Shown here: positions 60,401 through 64,000 of the stretch, one piece after another
Layout: each line of letters starts with the position of its first letter
Numbering within the stretch: position 1 is the stretch's first letter
Origin: Pseudorasbora parva
Lineage: Eukaryota > Chordata > Actinopteri > Cypriniformes > Gobionidae
Length of the DNA stretch: 64,000 nt
Reading direction: 5' to 3'
NCBI RefSeq assembly: GCF_024679245.1
Contig: NC_090184.1
Coordinates: 4,530,547-4,594,546, forward strand
Notes under the pieces: model-generated
What the model saw: only the letters and a program-made list of their open reading frames with translations
Database searches by the model: none
What the model was told of the DNA's origin: nothing
Program-made: the position numbers and the translations under genes

Positions 60401-63052
60401 GATGTAACACAGGTTTGTAACAGGAAGTGAGACTGGAATTACTGACCAATTTGTTTCAGGCAGTTCAGAATTTTTTTTTTTTTTTTGAAGACAATAACTC
60501 CATTTATCTGCACTTTGATATTTAAAACTTTGCAGACCTTTTACATACACAAACTGCTCTATTACACACATAAATGAGAGGTCAAATCAGATAAAACAGA
60601 ATTGGGGCAATTTTGGAGAGCCTGTATGTACAGTATAATCCAGTGCAAAGTTATTATAAAGACATTATGGATCATTTATATTACCTGCAAATGGACTGCA
60701 TTTATATAGCGCTTGTATCCAAAGCGCTTTACATTTTTGCCTCACATTCACCCATTCATACACCGACGGCGATGTCAGCCATGTAAGGCGTCATCCAGCT
60801 CGTCGGGAGCAGCTGGGGTTAGGTGTCTCGCTCATGGACACTTCGACACTTGGTCAGGTGGAACCGGGGATTGAACCACCAACCTTTCGGTTTGTAGACA
60901 ACCTACATGAACCACTGAGCCACTGCCGCTACCTAATATTTATTTGTTTAGCTAAGACTCATAATGTAATAACCCGGGCATTAATGCAAAATAAAACCCT
61001 TCATAATGATTCAAGAGTCCTTCACTTCTCATCTGGGGTCCTGATCACTCTCAGGGTTTATTTTGTGATAATGACCGGCTGACTATACAAAATCCCTTAT
61101 AAACAGTATAATAAATCAAAAACATGATAATTTCAAGTGTTTTGGATTATAAAGTGCTATGCTCTTTAAAGAAAGTTATTTAAAGCAAGACACTACAGAC
61201 AAACCAGTTTTTCATGCACAAGTCTGTGTGGAGACGAAGACGAAACTTTTTCAGACTAGTGGAAAGAAACATCCAAAATACACATACAAGTCTATTTTAT
61301 TTCACTTTTAATTTCAGTGTTTTAATTACAGCATATATCTTCAAATGCCGGTTTCTCAAAATGAGTCAGAAATCTCCACAGAACATAGTCCTAAAAACAT
61401 GGTGAACACTTTTTTTGGACTGCAAACAGTATTTTTATGTATTTATGGAGTGATAAAAAGAGATATCCAGATTCTAAAATACCCTTATATAAGTGTGTCA
61501 ATAAAATGAAAGCTGTAAAATATGCCTAAAAATAATTTTTTCAAACTTCTTGAACATCAAATCATCATATTAGAATGATTTCTGAAAGATCATTTGTCTC
61601 TGAAGACTGAAGTAATGATGTGGAAAATTCAGCTCTGATCAGAGGAATAAAATATATTTTACAACACACCAATCAGACATAACATTATGACCACTGACAG
61701 GTGAATTTAAAAACACTAATTATCTCTTCATCACAGCTCCTAGTGGGTGGGATATATTGGGACATTTTGTCCTCAGAGTTGATGTGTTAGAAGCAGAAAA
61801 AAATGGGCAAGCGTAAGGATTTGAGCGAGTTTGACAAGGGCCAAATTATGATGGCTAGACGACTGGGTCAGAGCATCTCCAAAACTGCAGCTCTTGTGGG
61901 CTGTTCCCGGTCTGCAGTGGTCAGTATCTATCAAAAGTGCTCCAAGGAAGGAACAGTGGAGAACCGGCCACAGGGTCATGGGCGGCCAAGGCTCAGTGAT
62001 GCACGCGGGGAGCGAAGGCTGGTCGGGTCAGGGCTGTTTTGGCAGCAAAAGAGGGACAAGCACAATATTAGGAAGGTGGTCCTAATGTTATGGCTGATTG
62101 GTTTATATTCAAATAGAAAACAGCTATTTCAAGTTGTACTAATATTTGTAGTATTACTGTTTTTACTGTATTTTTGATCAAATAAATGAAGCATTCAATT
62201 GTTCTTCAATAGCATTCAAAAAAAATCTTCCAAAACTTTTGAAAGGTTCAAATATAATGTAATATAATTAGTCATTATGAATACCTTTTATTCTCCAATG
62301 TATACAAGCTTGAAGTATAAGTGTTACTGGATTGTCTCCCAGACATATCTGTGGATCAGTTGTGATTGTCAAAATGATAGAGCTAGCATGTTAAAAGCTG
62401 GTTATTATTGGAATAATGTCTATCTTTGCTCAAAGTGTGTGATATCCCATTTGTCTTACATGTGACATGCTTGACCGAACATTTTCTAAGCCCTCAATTC
62501 TACTATAGTGTGGCGTTTTCAAGGCACTTAACCTGTTGACTCCTCATCCGTCTTTGTTTTTTTTTCTCCCCAGAGTTCCCTGCTGCGTCTGAAAGACTTC
62601 AGCTCCTGCTTTGAGACGTCTGAAGTGTCTCTCAACGAGGCCATGCAGCACTTGAACTCTACATTACCCAGCAGCCCCTCTGCCAAGGAGGAGTGGGTTT
62701 CCACCATCACGGCCCTGCTGAAGGGCATCGAAAGCTGCATCACTGACAAGCCTGAGCTGCTCTGTCACACCCCACGCTCCGCAAACCTGCCACGCCTCGC
62801 CAACAACCTCATACAGGTCCGTGTGGATTAACGGGAGCATGTTTGTATCTACATGATCACGTTTCTAACTGCTGTGTGTGTGTCTGTCTGTTCTCTAGCT
62901 GATAGCCAACAGCATGGTCTTACCTGATGACCCCAAAGAGGTTCATTTCTCATCACTGTTGCCATGGATTCTGCTGTACCACCTCATCAAACAGGAGGAG
63001 GCGGCGTTTGACTGCATGCTGCGGCAGCACATCCCAGACGTGGATGACGATG
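25692..63052 (+). CDS. cabin1: cabin1, calcineurin-binding protein Cabin-1 (3' partial)
   Basis: Gene span; exons are listed separately. Coding runs from ATG 25734 to 63052 over 17 exons, 2,728 nt or 909 codons plus one base, all in phase. It corresponds to about 40% of the roughly 2,200-residue vertebrate protein. It opens [20 protein letters not shown]. Next come TPR-type helices ([59 protein letters not shown]), a Pro-rich insert, a basic nuclear-localisation stretch ([22 protein letters not shown]), and conserved helical blocks including [34 protein letters not shown] and [10 protein letters not shown]. Known role: nuclear protein, partner of HIRA, UBN1 and ASF1a in H3.3 deposition; also an inhibitor of calcineurin and repressor of MEF2. 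The calcineurin- and MEF2-binding C-terminus is outside the window. Confidence 0.97.
26360..28027. repeat. CACT/CACTGACC tandem array, about 1.65 kb
   Basis: Tetranucleotide CACT units mixed with CACTGACC and CCACTGACTGA higher units. The right part is pure (CACT)n with a (CA)n end at about 27920-27960 and GCTCGCTC flanks on both sides. It fills most of cabin1 intron 2 and reaches about 25 bp before the acceptor of exon 3. A precursor-like short CACT tract sits next to the donor (25743-25800). Confidence 0.98.
26433..26533. repeat. perfect 48-bp-arm hairpin in the array
   Basis: 26433-26480 (GGCCACTGACTGGCTCGCTC... to ...ACTCACTG) is the exact reverse complement of 26486-26533, with loop TGGGT. 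The CACT strand polarity flips to AGTG only within the right arm. Confidence 0.97.
28051..28146 (+). CDS. cabin1: cabin1 exon 3
   Basis: Encodes [20 protein letters not shown] then [12 protein letters not shown]. Acceptor GATCACAG at 28050, donor GTGAGT at 28147. Phase 0 at both ends. Confidence 0.96.
28562..28675 (+). CDS. cabin1: cabin1 exon 4 (TPR)
   Basis: Encodes [20 protein letters not shown] then [18 protein letters not shown], a classic TPR helix pair. Acceptor TTGCAG, donor GTACAG. Confidence 0.97.
28803..28937 (+). CDS. cabin1: cabin1 exon 5 (TPR)
   Basis: Encodes [20 protein letters not shown] then [20 protein letters not shown] and DFYVQ. Acceptor TACCAG, donor GTAAAT. Matches the [16 protein letters not shown] block of Cabin-1. 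Confidence 0.97.
28968..29270 (+). repeat. cyprinid interspersed repeat (GGATAGTTCAC family)
   Basis: Starts AAAGGGATAGTTCACAGAAA and resembles the repeat start at 9711. It contains CAAATGAAGATATTTCTGAT. It directly precedes the G-rich minisatellite. The open frames here are not host coding. Confidence 0.65.
29381..29790. repeat. G-rich 30-bp minisatellite
   Basis: About 13 copies of a unit of 30-31 bp: GTGGGATTGGGATTGGACGG plus GA and a T run. Each unit has three or four G-tracts on the plus strand. Both strands stay open in several frames only because of the periodicity. It lies in cabin1 intron 5. Confidence 0.95.
30090..30900 (+). repeat. cyprinid interspersed repeat copy with nested Tc1 MITE
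   Basis: Shares GATCATGTGACACTGAAGAC and GTAGCCTTGGTGAGCAGAAG with other copies. It is interrupted by the element at 30554-30880. Boundaries are approximate. Confidence 0.7.
30554..30880. mobile_element. Tc1/mariner nonautonomous element
   Basis: Inverted ends CAGTGCCTTGCGAAAGTATT and ATACTTTCGCAAGGCACTG, flanked by TA on both sides. It is 327 bp, with the transposase deleted. Confidence 0.92.
30932..31112 (+). CDS. cabin1: cabin1 exon 6 (TPR)
   Basis: Encodes [20 protein letters not shown], then [37 protein letters not shown]. Strongly conserved TPR block. Acceptor TTGCAG, donor GTGAGT after one base of a Cys codon. Confidence 0.98.
31457..32742. mobile_element. hAT element with 8-bp TSD ACCTTGAT
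   Basis: ACCTTGAT occurs at 31449-31456 and 32743-32750. The ends TATGGGCGTCGTTAGG and CCTACAAACGCCCCTG are imperfect inverted repeats. GGGGGGCT and AGCCCCCC blocks lie just inside each end. 1,286 bp, no intact transposase. A truncated copy is at 22780-23191. It lies in cabin1 intron 6. Confidence 0.9.
33217..33346 (+). CDS. cabin1: cabin1 exon 7
   Basis: Encodes [20 protein letters not shown] then [22 protein letters not shown]. Acceptor CCGCAG, donor GTATGC. Confidence 0.97.
33444..33593 (+). CDS. cabin1: cabin1 exon 8
   Basis: Encodes [20 protein letters not shown] then [29 protein letters not shown]. The intron before it is only 97 bp. Acceptor CTCCAG, donor GTGAGT. Confidence 0.97.
34399..34802 (+). 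CDS. cabin1: cabin1 exon 9, Pro-rich insert
   Basis: Starts [20 protein letters not shown] with [12 protein letters not shown], which is conserved. It then passes into a Pro/Ala-rich segment ([26 protein letters not shown]) and a Thr-rich end ([13 protein letters not shown]). The 404-bp exon is the longest coding exon of cabin1 seen here. The Pro-rich part is probably unstructured. Confidence 0.96.
35166..37460. mobile_element. nested hAT element with TSD ACCAGAAG
   Basis: TAGGGATGCGCGATATACCG at the left, GTATCGAGCCATCCCTA at the right. ACCAGAAG occurs on both sides (35158-35165 and 37461-37468). It contains the MITE at 35341. 2,295 bp. Confidence 0.92.
35341..36523. mobile_element. MITE (AGCCCCGTTTCCACC family), copy 1
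   Basis: AGCCCCGTTTCCACCA and TGGTGGAAACGGGGCT are inverted ends. The flanks ATA and ATT match in two of three bases. A shorter copy lies at 51021. Both carry GGAACTTT blocks inside. It is third-level nested DNA. Confidence 0.88.
38220..38599 (-). pseudogene. 5' fragment of a hAT element with BED-finger start
   Basis: On the minus strand, terminal TAGGGCTGGGCGATA at 38599 precedes an ATG at 38411 that opens [20 protein letters not shown] and then TSVVWRYFG. This resembles the start of hAT transposases with a BED zinc finger. The frame ends soon after and the other terminus was not found. Confidence 0.6.
39011..40875. mobile_element. TTAA-site DNA transposon, nonautonomous
   Basis: AGGTGTCTAGAATGA and TCATTCTAGGACACCT are inverted ends next to TTAA (39007-39010 and 40876-40879). 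1,865 bp. Kolobok-like or piggyBac-like by target site. The frames inside have no recognisable domain. Confidence 0.82.
41655..42891. mobile_element. hAT-like element with duplicated left end
   Basis: TAGGGCCCTATGATTTC at the left and its inverse ATAGGGCCCTA at the right. Flanks AACATATG and CACATATG match in 7 of 8 bases. The left 36 bp, with flank, occur twice in tandem (TAGGG at 41655 and 41691). Contains the TA-rich repeats at 42405. Confidence 0.82.
42405..42600. repeat. (TA)n and 29-bp TA-rich tandem repeat
   Basis: About 34 TA units are followed by about four copies of a 29-30-bp unit ATTATTTTTAT + CTATATATACATATATAT. Confidence 0.95.
43077..43248 (+). CDS. cabin1: cabin1 exon 10, basic nuclear-localisation region
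   Basis: Encodes (A)[19 protein letters not shown], then [20 protein letters not shown] and [17 protein letters not shown]. Two basic clusters about 13 residues apart form a likely bipartite nuclear localisation signal. Acceptor CTACAG, donor GTGTTT, which is weak. Confidence 0.97.
43641..44366 (+). mobile_element. Harbinger-like deletion derivative, TSD AGT
   Basis: AGCTGCGTTTACATGGACCC and its inverse are the ends. AGT flanks both sides. The undisrupted target (CTCACAGTGTCTGAA) is seen in the sister repeat at 58424, which confirms the 3-bp duplication. A 96-aa frame (43885-44175) includes [20 protein letters not shown], which resembles the N-terminal part of Harbinger-type transposases. 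Confidence 0.8.
44549..44997. mobile_element. hAT MITE with TSD CACCTGAT
   Basis: TAGACATGTGGCGATTTTCG and its degenerate inverse CGGCACATGCCTA. CACCTGAT flanks both sides (44541-44548 and 44998-45005). Contains a mariner-type palindrome at 44713-44800. Confidence 0.88.
44713..44800. mobile_element. 88-bp Tc1/mariner palindromic MITE
   Basis: CAGCTCTGAAAAAAATCAAG and its near-inverse, flanked by TA. AGAGACCACTTAACAT and ATGTTAAGTGGTCTCT form the stem. A second copy is at 55750. Confidence 0.9.
45013..45649. mobile_element. MITE with AGCCGCGTTTCTATTAC ends
   Basis: AGCCGCGTTTCTATTAC at the left and GTAATGGAAACGCTCA at the right are inverted with a few mismatches. The TSD is not clear. Third insertion in the 43505 element. 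Confidence 0.6.
46031..46167 (+). CDS. cabin1: cabin1 exon 11
   Basis: Encodes (R)[18 protein letters not shown], then [27 protein letters not shown]. Acidic and Ser-rich. Acceptor TTTCAG, donor GTACAG. Confidence 0.94.
46259..46476 (+). CDS. cabin1: cabin1 exon 12
   Basis: Encodes [20 protein letters not shown], then [20 protein letters not shown] and [18 protein letters not shown]. Highly conserved helical block. The intron before it is 91 bp. Acceptor TTCAG, donor GTCAGA. An imperfect hairpin (46503-46542) lies 27 bp into the next intron. Confidence 0.98.
46735..47270 (+). repeat. interspersed repeat, copy in + orientation
   Basis: Contains ATATGGACGTAGTGTCCTTG, TCACCCATAGGATTCCGG and AGGTTGCCGCTTG. 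These recur inverted at 53255-53480. Boundaries are approximate. Confidence 0.65.
47436..48587 (-). mobile_element. hAT element with TSD CTCTCTAC and BED-finger remnant
   Basis: TAGGGCTGCACGATATTGG and AATATCGTTCAGCCCTA are the ends. CTCTCTAC flanks both sides (47428-47435 and 48588-48595). On the minus strand, 48331-48089 encodes [28 protein letters not shown] and [16 protein letters not shown], a BED-type zinc finger (C-x2-C, H-x3-4-H). The catalytic part is absent. Confidence 0.9.
49031..50276 (-). mobile_element. TTAA-site element, longer copy of the 15546 family
   Basis: AGCTACACTGTGTGATATTT and TTACACAGTGTAGCT ends with TTAA at 49027 and 50277. A 163-aa minus-strand frame (50129-49638) ends with [20 protein letters not shown] preceded by a basic region. 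It is partly composed of another repeat ending GTGTGAAAGGGGCTTAA near 49948. Function not assigned. Confidence 0.85.
50320..50830. mobile_element. MITE (AAAGCCGGGTGCACACTGTG family), copy 1
   Basis: Starts AAAGCCGGGTGCACACTGTG. About 500 bp colinear with 56271-56826, but the right end is degraded. Confidence 0.7.
51021..51541. mobile_element. MITE (AGCC..TTTCCACC family), copy 2
   Basis: AGCCACATTTCCACC and GTGGAAACACGGCT ends. ATT flanks both sides (51018-51020 and 51542-51544). Internally deleted relative to 35341-36523. Confidence 0.85.
51545..53240. other. cabin1 intron sequence, repeats not resolved
   Basis: AT-rich intron. Short frames (for example at 52584) show no family likeness. 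No paired element ends found. Confidence 0.4.
53255..53480 (-). repeat. inverted copy of the 46735 repeat
   Basis: AAGCGGCAACCTCCCCCAAT, TTCAGAATCCTATGGGTGAC and GACACTACGTCCATATTT mirror the 46735-47270 copy. Confidence 0.7.
53690..53900 (-). repeat. cyprinid interspersed repeat copy
   Basis: ACTCCAGTCTTCAGTGTCAC then ATGATCCTTCAG, the inverse of the copies at 13760 and 30340. Boundaries are approximate. Confidence 0.7.
54074..54140. repeat. (ACAA)n microsatellite
   Basis: About 16 ACAA units, followed by irregular CAAAA variants. Confidence 0.97.
54545..54617 (+). CDS. cabin1: cabin1 exon 13
   Basis: Encodes [20 protein letters not shown] then KGKN. Matches the MMLMSLxCxELQL block. Acceptor TAACAG, donor GTAAGA. 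It follows an 8-kb intron. Confidence 0.96.
54725..54912 (+). CDS. cabin1: cabin1 exon 14, followed by a GC donor
   Basis: Encodes [20 protein letters not shown], then [20 protein letters not shown] and [14 protein letters not shown]. The donor is CAG|GCAAGA, a GC-AG intron with an otherwise perfect U1-binding consensus. The reading frame continues correctly into 55082. Confidence 0.96.
55082..55213 (+). CDS. cabin1: cabin1 exon 15
   Basis: Encodes [20 protein letters not shown], then [20 protein letters not shown] and SIEE. TPR-like start. Acceptor TTTTAG, donor GTACAG. Confidence 0.96.
55750..55824. mobile_element. 75-bp Tc1/mariner palindromic MITE
   Basis: CAGCTCTGGAACAAATTGAG and its near-inverse TTTTTCCAGAGCTG, flanked by TA. 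Sister of 44713-44800, but with a shorter loop. Confidence 0.9.
56271..56826. mobile_element. MITE (AAAGCCGGGTGCACACTGTG family), copy 2
   Basis: AGCCGGGTGCACACTGTGCG at the left, ATCACACAGTGTGCAG at the right. Copy 1 is at 50320. Confidence 0.8.
57023..57220 (+). CDS. cabin1: cabin1 exon 16
   Basis: Encodes [20 protein letters not shown], then [20 protein letters not shown] and [14 protein letters not shown]. Conserved helical repeat region. Acceptor GTTTAG, donor GTAAAA. Confidence 0.98.
57242..60620. repeat. composite repeat region related to the 43505 element
   Basis: Contains two partial copies of that family (57242-57560 and 58368-58538), both with TGCTCTGATTGGTCAGA. Copy two is interrupted by the TTAA element at 58539. 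Outer ends are not clear. The frames here are not host genes. Confidence 0.6.
58539..59889. mobile_element. TTAA-site DNA transposon with long inverted ends
   Basis: AGGTAGGATAGTTAGGAATT at the left. The right end ..TCCTACCTATCCCACCT is its degenerate inverse. Inner AAATTTGTTTAAACTTTCTT is inverted exactly. TTAA at 58535-58538 and 59890-59893. 1,351 bp, no transposase. Confidence 0.87.
60690..60935. repeat. widespread teleost interspersed repeat
   Basis: Contains GCATTTATATAGCGCTTGTA, AAAGCGCTTTACA and CACATTCACCCATTCATACA, a motif series familiar from many fish genomes. Class not assigned. Confidence 0.6.
61560..62230 (+). repeat. cyprinid interspersed repeat split by a Tc1 derivative
   Basis: Left part GATCATTTGTCTCTGAAGAC, right part TTTTTGATCAAATAAATGAA, separated by 61668-62102. 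Confidence 0.65.
61668..62102 (+). mobile_element. Tc1-family internal-deletion element
   Basis: ACCAATCAGACATAACATTA and TAATGTTATGGCTGATTGGT are inverted ends. ATG at 61803 opens [20 protein letters not shown], a helix-turn-helix segment ([20 protein letters not shown]) and [18 protein letters not shown]. It then jumps to the element's far end ([11 protein letters not shown] in an alternate frame). The catalytic DDE core is gone. The frame stays open for 124 codons to 62177. Confidence 0.88.
62574..62816 (+). CDS. cabin1: cabin1 exon 17
   Basis: Encodes [60 protein letters not shown] and PRLANNLIQ. Acceptor CCCCAG, donor GTCCGT. Confidence 0.97.
62899..63052 (+). CDS. cabin1: cabin1 exon 18, last in window
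   Basis: Encodes [20 protein letters not shown], then [20 protein letters not shown] and [11 protein letters not shown]. It ends one base into a codon, with donor GTACGA. The remaining C-terminal exons are right of the window. Confidence 0.97.
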
Positions 63053-63351
63053 GTACGAATACAGAAAGAGCCATTAAACTGGACTCAATTCTAAAGATTT
63101 CTTCTACTTGTCTGGTTGGGCCAGTGGCTAAAATGTTCAAAATAGGCCACACACACGAACACATAAAACATACAACTTAAAACACACAAATGAATATTCC
63201 TTTTGGTTATTGTTTTCATAGTTTTTTTTTACCCATGTAATCTTGTATTCATATAAATAAGGTTATAACACCAACAATTTAGGTACCAGTGAATTCCAAT
63301 TTAGATACCAAAGCAAACATTATTAAAGACAAGTGAACATTCAGTTATTAA
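63053..63351. other. cabin1 intron, nothing recognised
   Basis: AT-rich intronic sequence with no feature seen before the repeat start at 63352. Confidence 0.5.
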
Positions 63352-64000
63352 AGGGGTACTTCAGCGCTGGGAGGATGAATCTGTATTTAAACTGGGTCAT
63401 CAATGTAGTAGAAATGTGAAATTATTTTTGAATTTGGTGCCTTCTAGACTGAGAAAAGACAGCAAATGTATTTGTCTCATGGGAATGAAAGACTACAATT
63501 CCCAGAATGCTTCGCTGCCCTGTGAGGCCGTTCCCAAAGCCACCTACTGGATTACTGTGACTGAGTTAGAGAAGACACTACAATTAAAAACTGAACGTGT
63601 GTGTTCAATATAATGAGTGAGTCGCCGCGCGTGTATCACAGCACTGAGCACTGACTGCAGGAGTGAGATAAATGAGCTGATGAGCTCTCGTGATGAGAGC
63701 TGAGGTAATCGCGACTACACTCGCGGCATACATTCACAACGCGAGTTCAGTCTGGCGTGTTTCAGTTCATGCCTTTGCAAGCTTAACTTTCAAAGAAATT
63801 AATTAGAGAAGTTAGAAGACTTACATTGCTCAGCATAGCTCCGTTTAAATGAGTGCCTGTAGCTGAGCTGAGCTGTGAGTGTGATCTCCATCCCCATGCG
63901 TGGGTTCAAAACATAGATACAAAGATACAAATTAGTTTCTCAGGTAGGTTTATAACCAGCTAAATGTTCACTCTGGGCGACTAAACAATATCTATCATTA
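63352..64000. mobile_element. left part of a TTAA-site element (cut by window end)
   Basis: TTAA (63348-63351) is followed by AGGGGTACTTCAGCGCTGGG, similar in layout to the other TTAA elements here. The right end would be outside the window, so this is tentative. Confidence 0.4.

Overview
This is vertebrate nuclear DNA from a teleost, most likely a cyprinid (carp/zebrafish family). Both genes are spliced from many short exons with GT-AG borders. The non-coding DNA is packed with teleost-type DNA transposons: hAT elements with 8-bp target-site duplications (TSDs), Tc1/mariner elements, PIF/Harbinger-like elements, and TTAA-site elements. It also holds long microsatellites. The cyprinid assignment is an inference from familiar repeat families; no database search was possible.

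Two host genes lie head to tail on the + strand. The first is cep78, a centrosomal leucine-rich-repeat (LRR) protein. Thirteen coding exons (6523-17195) give an unbroken 559-codon frame to a TAG stop, with an AATAAA at 17515. Its N-terminal exons lie left of the window, so everything before 6523 is intron. That intron carries a 5.66-kb array of a 34-bp minisatellite (361-6020). The second is cabin1 (calcineurin-binding protein 1, a HIRA-complex subunit). It has a probable 5'UTR exon ending at 24629, a start codon at 25734, and 17 coding exons to 63052. These give 909 codons plus one base, roughly the first 40% of the protein; the rest lies to the right. All exon phases join correctly in both genes.

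The intergenic region (17521-24542) is essentially all mobile DNA. It holds a dead Tc1 element with a PIF/Harbinger-like insert, a second dead Tc1-family element, and a foldback element with 408-bp arms. The foldback is split by a 2.6-kb hAT that itself holds a MITE, two LTR-like segments and another hAT fragment. The foldback ends about 87 bp before the first cabin1 splice donor, so it borders the core promoter.

The cabin1 introns hold: (i) a 1.6-kb CACT-type array (about 26360-28027) running to about 25 bp before a 3' splice site and containing a perfect 48-bp-arm hairpin; (ii) a G-rich 30-bp minisatellite (29381-29790); (iii) an 8.3-kb intron made of nested hAT elements with clear TSDs (34882-41225, 35166-37460); (iv) several TTAA-flanked elements; and (v) one GC-AG intron (54913-55081). 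I see no rRNA, tRNA, CRISPR array or bacterial-style operon. The noteworthy content is structural: tandem arrays, large hairpins and a precisely datable transposon nest around two ordinary host genes.
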